From Candidatus Riflebacteria bacterium HGW-Riflebacteria-1 (GTDB taxonomy: Bacteria; Muiribacteriota; Ozemobacteria; Ozemobacterales; Ozemobacteraceae): DNA of 64,000 nt. The translations under genes were made by a program, and so were the position numbers. Below, one piece after another: positions 8,931 to 17,983 of this stretch. The stretch lies in assembly GCA_002839445.1 (NCBI GenBank), contig PGYB01000005.1:482357-546356 (forward strand), in the 5' to 3' direction. The notes beneath the pieces were generated by a model. It saw nothing but the letters and a program-made list of their open reading frames with translations, did no database searches and was not told the origin of the DNA. The stretch's first letter is position 1; every line of letters starts with the position of its first letter.

Positions 8931-8959
8931 TTTCACTTTTCGGCATCTTGTGATAGAAT
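8931..8959 (+). promoter_or_regulatory. Sigma-70-type promoter of the STAS gene
   Basis: TTTCAC at 8931-8936 and TAGAAT at 8954-8959 are separated by 17 bases. A TG one base before the -10 box gives an extended -10 element. The ATG of the STAS gene lies 30 bases downstream with a GAGGAA ribosome site. Confidence 0.55.
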
Positions 8960-8989
8960 CTCATCAGATTCTGATTTGAGGAACTGAAA

Positions 8990-9340
8990 ATGGCAGCGCT
9001 TGCTTATACAATTACTGAAGAAAAGGGCTTTCCGGTCGTGCGGTTTCAGAACTACTGCACTAACGAAACGCTCGAAGGACTCGCCGACAAAGTAGGCTCT
9101 CTTTGCGACAAAGACAAGAGCCGGCTGATATTTGATTTTACCAGCTGTGAGATTATCAACAGTCTTGGCATGGCCGCGCTTCTTGAAACTCTGATGATTG
9201 TGCAGGATTATGAAGGCCGGGTTATTATCTCGGGCTTGAACGCCATTCAGCAGAAGTTCTTTGGCCTGACTGGCGTCTTTTCGCTTTCGACTCATGCCGA
9301 AGATCTGACCCAGGCTTTTACCATGCTGCAATCAGCCTGA
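8990..9340 (+). CDS. STAS-domain protein, anti-sigma-factor antagonist type
   Basis: 116 residues forming one STAS domain, as in SpoIIAA/RsbV. Strand-helix elements VVRFQNYCTNETLEGL and SRLIFDFTSCEIINSLGMAAL are followed by RVIISGLNAIQQKFFGLTGV. Ser58 in IINSLGMAA sits where SpoIIAA-like proteins are phosphorylated by an anti-sigma kinase. In known systems a PP2C phosphatase such as SpoIIE or RsbU removes that phosphate. A PP2C phosphatase is encoded at 31633-33543, but no anti-sigma kinase is seen here, so any pairing is speculative. It is possibly co-transcribed with the HEAT-like gene 95 bp downstream. Confidence 0.85.
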   Translation: MAALAYTITEEKGFPVVRFQNYCTNETLEGLADKVGSLCDKDKSRLIFDFTSCEIINSLGMAALLETLMIVQDYEGRVIISGLNAIQQKFFGLTGVFSLSTHAEDLTQAFTMLQSA

Positions 9341-9434
9341 CTGACTGACTGGCGCTGGTGCTGGTTAATAACTCTCTTGAAGTCTGGGATTAGTCTAAAA
9401 ATAACTAGTTTTGTAAGGCGATCTGGAATAATCA

Positions 9435-11939
9435 ATGCTCGATCTCGACCAGCTAAAAAAAGAGTTAACAGCGCCGGTAAAGACGCTCAAACTGCAGGCA
9501 ATTGAATCGGCTTTAAAGGCTGAGGTCAGTTCTGAATTGCTGACAGTACTCGAAGAAAGCTTGTCTCTTGAACAGGACCCCGAATGTCAGCTTCTGTTGC
9601 AGCACGCGATCGATCAGAATCAGCTCAAGCTTTTTGAAGCTGCGGCGCCGGCCTTTCCCATAGATCAGATTATTCAGCTTTTTCCGACTTCTTCTCTCGA
9701 AGAACAGCTGAACCTTATTGAATCAATCAAGGTCAAGGATATCAAGGACGCCAGGCCTGATATAATGCTGCCAAAGCTGCTGGCAGTTACCAGTAACCAG
9801 GTTGTCGCATCGGCTGTCGTCAGAAAATTCAGGCGGTTCTGGCCAGAGTCCATGCTCGGCTTTCTCGAGCAGAATATTTTTTCAAAGTGTAAAAGCCTGC
9901 AGCTCGCCTGTATCAAATCGCTGGTTCAGCGATTTCCCCAGAGTTTAAAGACGAGGCTGTCGCAGATTGTGCACGTCAACGATCCGGTAATTCGTTCGCT
10001 GGCGATCTGGAGCATGGCCAAGCATTTTCCAGAACTCGCGGCTGATTTTATGAATGATTGTCTGGAAAAGGGCGATCGCTACAATCGTCTTACTGCGCTG
10101 CAGATCTGCTCGACCATTGATTTCTCTCTGATCAAGCAGAGTTTGCTCAATCTGGTCACGGTCGAAGCCGATGCTGAGATATTCAAGCTTGCCTGCACGG
10201 TTCTGCTTAATAACCCTGACCGCGAAGTTCCGTTTCGTATTCTCGGGATCATCTTCAGAACTACGCCGACCAAGGCGGATTTTCTCAAGAAGTTCATGGT
10301 CAGCTATTGTGGCAACCTTGAACTGTCTGGCCAATGTGATAATTTTGCCGATTACCGGGCGCGGCTAAATGACTATTCAAGACAATTGCAGGCGCAGTCT
10401 CTGGTCTATAATCTGCTGGTCTCATTTGATAATGAGACCGAAGACGAGCAAGCCGCGATACTGCGCCATCTTCGCTACAATATTTCTGACCGCGACGTTC
10501 GGGTGGCAGTAGAAGATTTTATTGCAAAGTGCCAGAACGCAAAGCTTAAAAGTGTTTTGCTTGAATTGCTAGCGAGGGTCGTCGAAAAGCCGGTTGTTCC
10601 TGAAGAACAGCCCGGTGACAGTATTGCTTTGCCCTCCATAGACGCTATCGAAGCTGTTGACGCTGTAGAGATTGTCGAACCGGCTGAACCAGCCAGACAG
10701 GCTGACGTAGCCGGCGCGCCGCCGTTGCCTGACGTGCCGGTCGTGGCGTCTTCGCAGGCTAATCAAGAAGTTCAGCAGATAAAAGAACTCGCCCGGGCAA
10801 GATTCAGCAAGAGCCCGGAGATGATGGCTAAGATCAAAGCCGTATTTGACAATCAGGCCTCGTCTGACGCACTTGTTCACGCAGCGCTCAAAGCGGCGGT
10901 TTATGTCGAACTGGGTGGTTATTCGAAGATTGCCGAAAAGCATTTATCTCTGCAGTCTGATGCGTTTGTGGCAGCCGGTCTCGAGTATCTCGCCAAGTTT
11001 GACTGGGATAAATTTCACATTCTGGTCAACCGCTACATCAATACTGAGTCGTTTTTGATCAGAAAAGTGCTGATTGGTGCTACCAGCAAGGCTGCCCCGG
11101 ATTACGCAAAGTTTTTGATCGGGCATCTGCTCGAAAGCAGAGATCAGGTGCGGCGCACGCATGGCCTTGAAGCAACCGTGCAGATGGACTTTTCCTTCAT
11201 TTTTCCGAGCCTTGTGACCTTTCTGGAAAAAGAACAGGAAGCAGGTCTGATTGATTCTTGTATAGCCATTTTTCTGGCAAATCCCAAACTTGATTCGCTC
11301 TGTGCCTTTGTTGATCTCGAAGCCCGTCGTCCTGATCTGAAAAAGGTGTTGGCTGATGCGCAACAAAAGATGCGCCGACTCCTGATCTCTTCCGGCATCG
11401 CCAAAGAGAAAGAGATCGATGCGTTTCTTGCCCGCCGTGCCGCTGAAAATGCTTCGAGAAAAGCCTCAATGGAACAGGCGAAAGAGCTGGTAAAGGTCAA
11501 GAACTCAATTAAGTGGCAGACTTCGGTTGAGCAGACAGAAAAATTTGACTGGCAGCGCCCCGCTTTTTACGGCTTCATTGCTCTGGTTATATCAGCTCTG
11601 CTAATGCTGTTTGTCGGGCCCTCTGAGCCTGTCGAGCCGAAGGAGAAGAAGCAGCCCGGCAAAACAGAAGTCCGCAAGCCGATTGCCGAGCGAGACAGCA
11701 TCGCGCCGCCAGCCGTCGACCAGGTGGCCGGCCTGCCAAAACCTGGCGATCAGATGTTGATGCAGTTACAGAAATATTACCCCGACAACCAGACCTGGTT
11801 GGCCCGCGATGACGCCGGTCGCGATCTGCTGGTCGTGTTGACCGAACCCGAAGTCTACATCGAAACCGAATTCATCGGTGTCGAAGTTGACGAGGCGAGG
11901 TACACCGGTTCGGGCCAGATTGTTATCTTTGCCAGATGA
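9435..11939 (+). CDS. Large HEAT-like helical-repeat membrane protein
   Basis: 834 residues, not recognised as a named family. Residues about 1-385 are paired helices of HEAT type (LKLQAIESALKAEVSSELL, SLQLACIKSLVQRFP, VIRSLAIWSMAKHFPELAA). A Pro/Glu/Ala-rich linker spans about 390-435, and a second helical-repeat block about 440-690 includes QVRRTHGLEATVQMDFSFI. A charged coiled-coil-like segment (about 660-705) leads to one membrane helix near 711-732 (YGFIALVISALLMLF). The last 100 residues are Pro/Lys-rich and end in a small beta-rich part. No signal peptide is present, so the repeat part is probably cytoplasmic and the tail external. A scaffold role is likely from architecture; partners are unknown. 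Confidence 0.8.
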   Translation: MLDLDQLKKELTAPVKTLKLQAIESALKAEVSSELLTVLEESLSLEQDPECQLLLQHAIDQNQLKLFEAAAPAFPIDQIIQLFPTSSLEEQLNLIESIKVKDIKDARPDIMLPKLLAVTSNQVVASAVVRKFRRFWPESMLGFLEQNIFSKCKSLQLACIKSLVQRFPQSLKTRLSQIVHVNDPVIRSLAIWSMAKHFPELAADFMNDCLEKGDRYNRLTALQICSTIDFSLIKQSLLNLVTVEADAEIFKLACTVLLNNPDREVPFRILGIIFRTTPTKADFLKKFMVSYCGNLELSGQCDNFADYRARLNDYSRQLQAQSLVYNLLVSFDNETEDEQAAILRHLRYNISDRDVRVAVEDFIAKCQNAKLKSVLLELLARVVEKPVVPEEQPGDSIALPSIDAIEAVDAVEIVEPAEPARQADVAGAPPLPDVPVVASSQANQEVQQIKELARARFSKSPEMMAKIKAVFDNQASSDALVHAALKAAVYVELGGYSKIAEKHLSLQSDAFVAAGLEYLAKFDWDKFHILVNRYINTESFLIRKVLIGATSKAAPDYAKFLIGHLLESRDQVRRTHGLEATVQMDFSFIFPSLVTFLEKEQEAGLIDSCIAIFLANPKLDSLCAFVDLEARRPDLKKVLADAQQKMRRLLISSGIAKEKEIDAFLARRAAENASRKASMEQAKELVKVKNSIKWQTSVEQTEKFDWQRPAFYGFIALVISALLMLFVGPSEPVEPKEKKQPGKTEVRKPIAERDSIAPPAVDQVAGLPKPGDQMLMQLQKYYPDNQTWLARDDAGRDLLVVLTEPEVYIETEFIGVEVDEARYTGSGQIVIFAR

Positions 11940-12063
11940 TTCTGGTCTCTGGCCCGTCAAATAAAATATTAGTGGTAAACCTTTTCGGAGTATCAAAGTA
12001 TTATATTTGAAAGAGTGTTTTCTGGCAGATTCTCTGACAAATATTGGACAAAGGAGAGACGTG

Positions 12064-12933
12064 ATGAGGTGTAATAAATTTTGGCTATGTGTTGTTCTTG
12101 TTCTGGTCTGTGGCTCGGTTCTGGCGATGAATTTTAACGAGACACTCAGAAATCATCAATCTTCTGACCAGGGCAGGTCGCGTTGGACAACCTGGTTCTC
12201 AGGCTCAAAAGCTGATGAAAAGGCGGCTGAAAGTGCTACAGCCACCTTGCCGAATGGTCAGGCCTTCGTTAGGGTGTCGAGCTCACTTAACATCAGAAAA
12301 GGCCCATGGGGCGAGATCGTCGGTGGTTTTAACAACAACGAGCCGGTTACCATAACTGGCCGCGAAGGTGACTGGTATAAGATCTCGCACAATGGCGAAA
12401 CCCGCTATATTCACTCACGTTATGTCGCCGGTTCACAGGGCGGCGCAAGCTCTGGAAGCAGTACCCCGAGCGGCAGCGCAGTAACAGTTGACAATACCCC
12501 GGGTTCAAGTGTTGCGTCAAAAGTCGTTAATGCTGCCCGAAATCTCGTTTCCAAATATAGCACCCCAAGATCTTTCCCATATCATCCGGCGACTAATGGC
12601 GGCTCTCTTGGTTGTGCACAGGTTGCCACTACCGCTTTGATGAACGCAGGCGTTAATACTGGTATTCAACTTGGTGTTCTCGCAACTATTCCTAAGCTTA
12701 AGGCTCTTGGTTGGCAGGAAGTCAGGGTTCCACCCTATCGCGCCGGCGATGTTATTACCTGGAAAACCTATGACCGCACTGGCGATGGGGTCAAAGACAA
12801 CGATACTCACATCGGGGTAATTCTTGAAAGCGGTAACAGCGTGCAGGCGATGAGCAATTCATCAACCCGCAAAGTCCCGGCGATTCATTCTGCTACTTAT
12901 GCTCCGGTTTGCCGTGTATTGCGCAAAGTGTGA
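12064..12933 (+). CDS. Secreted SH3b plus NlpC/P60-like cell-wall hydrolase
   Basis: 289 residues. Start at ATG 12064 after AAAGGAGAG; longer in-frame starts lack a ribosome site. It has a signal peptide (FWLCVVLVLVCGSVLA) and a bacterial SH3 domain at about 66-124 (SSLNIRKGPWGEIVGG, REGDWYKISHNGETRYIHS). After a Gly/Ser linker, a C-terminal cysteine-peptidase-like domain spans about 155-289. Candidate catalytic residues are Cys184 in GSLGCAQVATTAL, His249 in DNDTHIGVIL and Asn264 in QAMSNSS, an order typical of NlpC/P60 or CHAP enzymes that cut peptidoglycan peptides. It is likely periplasmic or cell-surface. A secreted NHL-like protein follows by 22 bp. Confidence 0.8.
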   Translation: MRCNKFWLCVVLVLVCGSVLAMNFNETLRNHQSSDQGRSRWTTWFSGSKADEKAAESATATLPNGQAFVRVSSSLNIRKGPWGEIVGGFNNNEPVTITGREGDWYKISHNGETRYIHSRYVAGSQGGASSGSSTPSGSAVTVDNTPGSSVASKVVNAARNLVSKYSTPRSFPYHPATNGGSLGCAQVATTALMNAGVNTGIQLGVLATIPKLKALGWQEVRVPPYRAGDVITWKTYDRTGDGVKDNDTHIGVILESGNSVQAMSNSSTRKVPAIHSATYAPVCRVLRKV

Positions 12934-12955
12934 AATCTAGCAAGGAAACAAGTTC

Positions 12956-13903
12956 ATGAGATCACTAAGAGTCTGGTTTGTAATACTGTTGTGCGTTTGT
13001 TCTGCTGCGGCTTCTGCCCAAATTAACCTCGAATACGGTGAAGGCCCCGGCAAGGTTGGCTACTTCAACCAGAAAAATCATCCTGGTGAAGAAGAGCCAT
13101 ACCCGGTTGGGCCTCTGGCCTTTCGTCTTGACGGCGAACACATATGGGTTGCTGACAGTATCGGCGCCAAAATGCTCAAGCTCGACCGCAGCTCAAAAGT
13201 GCTTGCCGAATTTGCTGTTGTCGCTTCGCCCGCCGAATGTCTTATCGAAGACTTCGCCCTGGTAAAAGATGAGTCTGGTGCGACAAAGTCGCTCTGGCTG
13301 ATCGATGGCATCAACAAAAAACTGCTGCATTTCGACGTCGCCGGCAAGCAGCTCGGTGAGATTGTTAATGAAGCTCTCGCGCAGCCCTTCAGAGTTGAAA
13401 CTGGCCGCACTGGTCATGTTTTCGTGGCCGACAAGGCCACCCAGGAAATCATTCTGTTCGATAATGCCGGTAAACTGCTTACCAAAACGAACTGGGAATG
13501 GTCGGGCTTTGCCGTTGCCGGTGAAAACGATACGCTGTTTCGGCTTTTCTTCGAAAAAGAGAGCGAGAAGACAATGCTCGTCGTTCAGAAGTTCGGCGGC
13601 GAGATTGCCGGCGAAGTCGCTCTCGAATTGCCTGAACACATGAACCCCGAACTCTGGTGGGTCGATGAAGCTGCCGAAGAATGCGTTATTACTTATACAC
13701 CGATAACCGGATTTGCCGGCAAACTCGTGGTAGTGCGCGTTGGTTTTGATGGCAAGGTCAGGGCTACAGGTGAGCTTGCGCCTCCTTATGTCATGAATCG
13801 TTTTATTGACCGCCAGGCAGACAACGATGTATGGCTTGGTGTTGCCAACTTTGACGAGGCACCCGAGAGCAGTTTCAAGCTCGAACCGGTTACCTTGCCG
13901 TAA
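12956..13903 (+). CDS. Secreted NHL/beta-propeller-like protein
   Basis: 315 residues with a clear signal peptide (VILLCVCSAAASA). The body shows repeated blade-like motifs of the NHL/SMP-30 kind: GEHIWVADSIGAKMLKLD, SLWLIDGINKKLLHFDVAGK, GHVFVADKATQEIILFDNAGK. I count about five to six blades, so a six-bladed propeller is plausible. No catalytic residues are evident. It sits 22 bp behind the SH3b/NlpC gene and is probably in the same operon. A binding or sensing role in the envelope is inferred. Confidence 0.75.
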   Translation: MRSLRVWFVILLCVCSAAASAQINLEYGEGPGKVGYFNQKNHPGEEEPYPVGPLAFRLDGEHIWVADSIGAKMLKLDRSSKVLAEFAVVASPAECLIEDFALVKDESGATKSLWLIDGINKKLLHFDVAGKQLGEIVNEALAQPFRVETGRTGHVFVADKATQEIILFDNAGKLLTKTNWEWSGFAVAGENDTLFRLFFEKESEKTMLVVQKFGGEIAGEVALELPEHMNPELWWVDEAAEECVITYTPITGFAGKLVVVRVGFDGKVRATGELAPPYVMNRFIDRQADNDVWLGVANFDEAPESSFKLEPVTLP

Positions 13904-14039
13904 GAGCAGATGATTCGGCGTTTTTTAATAACATCGGCCTTCGTCCGCGTGGGCGGAGGCTGGCTACTTTTTCGAGACCCATCAAGAGACGTTTTCAGTG
14001 CGCGGTATACCCGGGTTGCTGAAAGCATATTTTTAAAAA

Positions 14040-16160
14040 ATGCGGATAATTCAGGCAATTAAAACCCGGCGCGGCAGCGTTGCAGTAATGATCGGCGGCA
14101 TCGTTCTAGCGCTGCTGATTTTTTTTGGCGCCTTCATTAAGTATTCAACCAGCCGTCAGTATGCTACCAAAAGGCTGAACCGGGTTCTGCTCGCCCGTGA
14201 ATTTTCGGCGGCGCTGGCGACTCTTGCCTGTCATCATCTCAAGGATAAGGAACTGCACAACCGTTCCGGCAAGCTGGTAAAGAGTCTTGAAAAGCCGCTG
14301 TCAGCGATGAGCACCAGTGTTTCTGATAAAATAGTGTTCACGCCGGTAATCAAAGAGCTTATTGAGCGCCGTCTTGAGTCGGCCAACAGCGAGTTATACG
14401 AATTGGCCTGGAGAGTTGGCTGGGAAGTGCGAAAAGTTGATTTTAAGCCGGTTACTGCCGCTTACCCGCGCGAGAAGATCGGCCTGATAAGAATTCCCAT
14501 CGTCATCGAATACCGGGCTCCCGCCTCGCTTGAAAAGATCACTGAAGAATATGTCTACACCATCAGCACCAGAGTGGCGGCCAATCTTGTTCCGGTTTTG
14601 TCGCGCTTTACCCTGTATGTTAAAGACGCCAGAAGCGGCGAAGACGAAGAGCGCTTTAACAAAATTGTTTCAAACGACAACGGTAATCTCGTCGAAACCA
14701 CTTACCGCCCATGGATATTGAAAAACACCGGGCAAAATGCGGCTTTGCCGGCTAATTTTGCCGGAATAATCAAGTCATCACGCGGACTCGTTTATCTCGG
14801 TGGCGGTCGCATCAATCTTGGTATCTCACGTGGCTGGAGCATTGGTGGCGGGAACTACGGTACGTTTGCCGAAGGCTTTCACCTTCTCGCCGAAGGCCGT
14901 GGCAACGGCTTTTACAAAACTGACGAGATCGGCAACATGGCTCTGCTCAACTGTGAGACCGGACTGAGCAAAACCGATCTCAACAATCCAGATTCGATTT
15001 CATGGTATGACCTTATCAAGAGCGGCTACGCCGAAATGTCAGCCAGAACTTCGATGTTCAAGCTCTTTGGCACAGACAACGAACGTTCACCGACTCTGGT
15101 TTTTGGCGATACCGCTGCCCGCACGCTTTGCGGCAAGGCGTATCGCGAAAGCAGCGATAATTATGGCCCACTTCCCTATACCTACGACGATAACCAGTTC
15201 GAAGATTACCGGACAGCCGGCGGCGAAGACTTTGATTTCAGCTATTTCATGAATAAATATTCTGATCAGAATGGTGGCGCGACTCTCAACCGGAGCAAGT
15301 ATAATCGCGAATACGCGAGCTGTTTGATCGAGGTGCCGTATAACCGCGCCCTGGGCTATATTCTCACCAATCATCGCAATGATCGCCCGCTCGATGCCGG
15401 CGTGATTGCCGAGTCTGATCCGTTGTTTGCATTTGTCAGCGGTCAGGCTGTCAGCAAAGGGCTGTCCGAAAAAATTCCGCAGCCTCTGGCAGGCGTTTAC
15501 GACAATATCCAGGACATGGCGGCGATGAAAGAGCTGCTCGAAGCGTTTCAGAACAAGCTCAACAATCTTTACAAACCAGATAAGCCCGAGACACCCGCTG
15601 CGACTGCCAGGCCAGATATTACGCTGGCGCGCGGCGAAAAGCTGCTGTCGGTGCTGCAGAAGCGCAGATATCTCGATAACGGCAAGCTCGATCTTAACCG
15701 CTGGCTGCGCATAAAGGCTCCAGACGGCATTGTGCTTGATGAGGCGCTTCGCCTGACCAGCCATGGCGGCATAATACTCGAAGAGGGTAACATTGAGATC
15801 AGAAGCGCGATCAAGGCCGATGGCGGCAAGTTTTTGCTCAATCTGGTGGCGCGTCGCGGCAATATTATCGTTGACGCCAGCCTTAATGGCGAACTTGATG
15901 CTGCCCTGACGGCGGCTGGTGACGGTTCAGACATCGGTCAGGTAAAGTTTGCCGGCAATGGCAGCAGCGCTCCAATTACCATTAAGGGAAATGTGGCGAT
16001 GCAGAGAATTGCTGCCGGTTCGCTTGCCGGTTATTGCGCGCGTGGCGTTAACATCGTTTACGCCGAAGATCTTGCCGCGTTGCCCAGGGAAGCTGCCGAA
16101 GGTCGTTCTGAGCAGCCCCTGCTCATGTTCGGTCTCGACTACCCGAGGTTGCTTGACTGA
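14040..16160 (+). CDS. Large membrane-anchored pilin-cluster protein (PilX/GspK- or TadG-like N-terminus)
   Basis: 706 residues. The N-terminus (KTRRGSVAVMIGGIVLALL, then IFFGAFIKYST) is a basic stretch followed by one helix, as in minor pilin-like or Tad-type proteins. It lacks the Glu at position 5 of a standard prepilin, so processing by prepilin peptidase is uncertain. The middle is unlike anything I recognise. The tail (about 560-690) is a repetitive beta-strand region (GGIILEEGNIEIRSAIKADG, GNIIVDASLNGELDAAL) that could form a beta-helix. It overlaps the next prepilin gene by one base, so it belongs to the same assembly. A tip or minor pseudopilin role is possible. Start ATG lacks a good ribosome site. 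Confidence 0.7.
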   Translation: MRIIQAIKTRRGSVAVMIGGIVLALLIFFGAFIKYSTSRQYATKRLNRVLLAREFSAALATLACHHLKDKELHNRSGKLVKSLEKPLSAMSTSVSDKIVFTPVIKELIERRLESANSELYELAWRVGWEVRKVDFKPVTAAYPREKIGLIRIPIVIEYRAPASLEKITEEYVYTISTRVAANLVPVLSRFTLYVKDARSGEDEERFNKIVSNDNGNLVETTYRPWILKNTGQNAALPANFAGIIKSSRGLVYLGGGRINLGISRGWSIGGGNYGTFAEGFHLLAEGRGNGFYKTDEIGNMALLNCETGLSKTDLNNPDSISWYDLIKSGYAEMSARTSMFKLFGTDNERSPTLVFGDTAARTLCGKAYRESSDNYGPLPYTYDDNQFEDYRTAGGEDFDFSYFMNKYSDQNGGATLNRSKYNREYASCLIEVPYNRALGYILTNHRNDRPLDAGVIAESDPLFAFVSGQAVSKGLSEKIPQPLAGVYDNIQDMAAMKELLEAFQNKLNNLYKPDKPETPAATARPDITLARGEKLLSVLQKRRYLDNGKLDLNRWLRIKAPDGIVLDEALRLTSHGGIILEEGNIEIRSAIKADGGKFLLNLVARRGNIIVDASLNGELDAALTAAGDGSDIGQVKFAGNGSSAPITIKGNVAMQRIAAGSLAGYCARGVNIVYAEDLAALPREAAEGRSEQPLLMFGLDYPRLLD

Positions 16161-16603
16161 TGAAAAACCGCATAAAAACCGCACGGCAGGCTTTCTCTTT
16201 TATCGAAATACTGTTTTCGGTAATCTGTCTTGGCATTCTTATCGTGCCGATATTCAACATGTTTCAGCAGGGCAGCAGAACTACCACGCAGAATCGCAAC
16301 GACATTCTGGCGCAGCAGCACGCGTCTAACCTGATGTCTTACGCTTTTTTCCTTCCCTATGATCATGACTTTCTCAAAGTATCTGCGCCGCGCGATACTG
16401 GCTCGTTTCAGGTTGATTTTTCCGGTCAGACTCTCGATCTTGGCCTTGAAGACGGCAAGTTCAGACGCACGATCGAGGTCAGCGAGCGCAAGCGTTCAGC
16501 CGACTGGAAATACGATTACAAGATCGTTACGGTTATTGTGCGCTGGCAGGAAGCTAACGGGCTTGATCGCCATATAAAAATTGCGGGACTGGTGACAAAA
16601 TGA
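16160..16603 (+). CDS. Prepilin-like protein with type III signal peptide
   Basis: 147 residues. The N-terminus KNRIKTARQAFSFIEILFSV fits a prepilin leader cleaved before FSFIE. The Glu is five residues after the cut, and the residue before it is Ala rather than the common Gly. The hydrophobic helix ILFSVICLGILIVPIF and a globular domain of about 110 residues follow. Such proteins are processed by a prepilin peptidase and assembled into type IV pili or a type II secretion pseudopilus. It is tightly packed between the 706-residue protein and a second prepilin (4-base overlap). No assembly ATPase or secretin is in the window. Confidence 0.85.
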   Translation: MKNRIKTARQAFSFIEILFSVICLGILIVPIFNMFQQGSRTTTQNRNDILAQQHASNLMSYAFFLPYDHDFLKVSAPRDTGSFQVDFSGQTLDLGLEDGKFRRTIEVSERKRSADWKYDYKIVTVIVRWQEANGLDRHIKIAGLVTK

Positions 16604-17145
16604 AGCAGAACAGGCCGCGCCGCGGCATAACCCTGATTGAGATAACCATTGGTCTGATTATTATCAGTGCTATTTTCGCGGTGGTTTTTAACATTTTTGG
16701 TGTCGGCCTGCGCGGTTCTCATAAAGGAATGGCGCATCTGACCATCATGGAAGGCGCGGCGATTCTGCTGGCACAGATAGAATACGATCTGTTGCGCGCT
16801 TATGCGCTGACCGACCCGGCTGACGGCTCCTCTGACAAGGTTGCGCGCTGGGAAATATTTACCGAAGACAGTTCAGGCGATGGTATTGTTATGTATAACC
16901 TGTCTGATGAAGGCATCGAACGTACTCTCGAAGTCGGCGGAACCGTGAACAAATATGTCTATTGCCGTGGACTTACCGTCGGCATCAAGTTTCACCATAT
17001 CAGTCTGCCAGACCCTGAAAACTCACTTAAGAGAGTCGGCATGTGGGTTGAATTGTCGGTCGCGGCGCCTGAAAAGTTCGCTACTGTCGAAAAATTCAGC
17101 ATGAAGCGCCTGATTATCTGCAAAAACATCCAGCCCCCCCTCTGA
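16600..17145 (+). CDS. Second prepilin-like protein (GspJ/PilW-like)
   Basis: 181 residues. The leader RPRRG is followed by ITLIEITIGLIIISAIFAVV, matching the prepilin rule of a Gly at the cut and Glu at position 5. The globular part has the long first helix then beta strands (VARWEIFTEDSSGDGIVMYN, VGMWVELSVAAPEKF) of the GspJ/PilW kind of minor pilin. The ATG overlaps the previous stop as ATGA. The three-gene arrangement resembles minor-pilin operons that prime a pilus or pseudopilus. It is the last gene of the run; the 92 bases after it show no clear terminator. Confidence 0.85.
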   Translation: MKQNRPRRGITLIEITIGLIIISAIFAVVFNIFGVGLRGSHKGMAHLTIMEGAAILLAQIEYDLLRAYALTDPADGSSDKVARWEIFTEDSSGDGIVMYNLSDEGIERTLEVGGTVNKYVYCRGLTVGIKFHHISLPDPENSLKRVGMWVELSVAAPEKFATVEKFSMKRLIICKNIQPPL

Positions 17146-17237
17146 TTCTATATGTTTACCCATTGTTGATAACTGCATAAATAAATCTGCCTCAAATACC
17201 CGTTTAGTTTGAAATACTAAGGGCGCAGGCAGGTTTC

Positions 17238-17816
17238 TCAGGCGCACTCACGGTATGAGAAGTGAAAGTAGATGATTTCGATCGCTTTTTTTATGGCCTG
17301 GTTTATTGGCAGCATCTCGCGCCCGAGGGCAGGTTCTATGGCACTGAGCTGCTGGTAGTATCTGGCAATGACCGGTATTTTGCCGCCTCTCCCGAGATAA
17401 CCGTTAACGCTTTCGACAAGTTCGGGCTTGTGCTGGCGCAAAGTGTGGCAGGCCGCGAAAAGAGCCTTCCCATTCTTGTCGGTGGTTGCTGAAAACCCGA
17501 ATAACCTGCAGATAAGGCCACGCGCCGGGTAAATTCTGCAGCCCCAGGCACCTTCGCTCAGGCGTGCAAAAGCACAGGTTGTGCCGTCGTGTTTGTCGAG
17601 TTCATCAAACCATTGATCAAGCAGGCCGAGGCGCCAGGCGTGCCAGGCAAAAGGCAGAAACTCGGCCGGCGATGCGGTTATATCTTCATAGCTGCAGCAA
17701 TGAGCGCAATGTTGCAGGCATTCGATGCCCGTATGGCTTTTGCACTGTCTGACTTCTTTGTCGACAGTTTTTTGTAATGACTCGATTTTTTGAATTCTGT
17801 GGTACAGCGATAACAT
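17238..17816 (-). CDS. YkgJ-type cysteine-cluster protein
   Basis: 192 residues with the family signature near the N-terminus: Cys33, Cys37, Cys40 and Cys41 in GIECLQHCAHCC. Further conserved cysteines lie in TTCAFARLSEGAWGCRIYPA and RGLICRLFG. YkgJ/UPF0153 proteins are thought to bind zinc or an iron-sulfur cluster; their function is not established. No ribosome site is evident at the ATG. It is convergent with the prepilin genes and divergent from the ferritin-like gene. Confidence 0.8.
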   Translation of the reverse strand: MLSLYHRIQKIESLQKTVDKEVRQCKSHTGIECLQHCAHCCSYEDITASPAEFLPFAWHAWRLGLLDQWFDELDKHDGTTCAFARLSEGAWGCRIYPARGLICRLFGFSATTDKNGKALFAACHTLRQHKPELVESVNGYLGRGGKIPVIARYYQQLSAIEPALGREMLPINQAIKKAIEIIYFHFSYRECA

Positions 17817-17892
17817 TAAATTTGTGTTAACTTAGCTTTAGAAGAAGCTTTGCGCGTAGTCTGTGTGCTATTTATAACTCCTGGGGACTATC

Positions 17893-17958
17893 ATGTCAAA
17901 GCTGATGGTAAGCGAGTTAAGGCGAAATTTTGGCAAATCTGGCAAGTCTCAGGTATAA
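17893..17958 (+). pseudogene. 21-codon ORF resembling the N-terminus of a Phd/YefM-type antitoxin
   Basis: An ATG preceded by CTGGGGA opens a 21-codon frame, MSKLMVSELRRNFGKSGKSQ and one more residue. The VSELRRNFGK core looks like the first strand and helix of Phd/YefM antitoxins, which are normally 70-90 residues. The frame stops inside the -10 box of the next gene, so it may be a decayed remnant, a leader peptide or chance. No toxin gene is adjacent. Confidence 0.25.
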
Positions 17959-17959
17959 T
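17930..17959 (+). promoter_or_regulatory. Sigma-70-type promoter of the ferritin-like gene
   Basis: TTGGCA at 17930-17935 and a perfect TATAAT at 17954-17959 are separated by 18 bases. The ATG at 17984 follows with ribosome site TTGGAGG. Confidence 0.6.
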
Positions 17960-17983
17960 TCTTGACGTCACCTTGGAGGGCGT

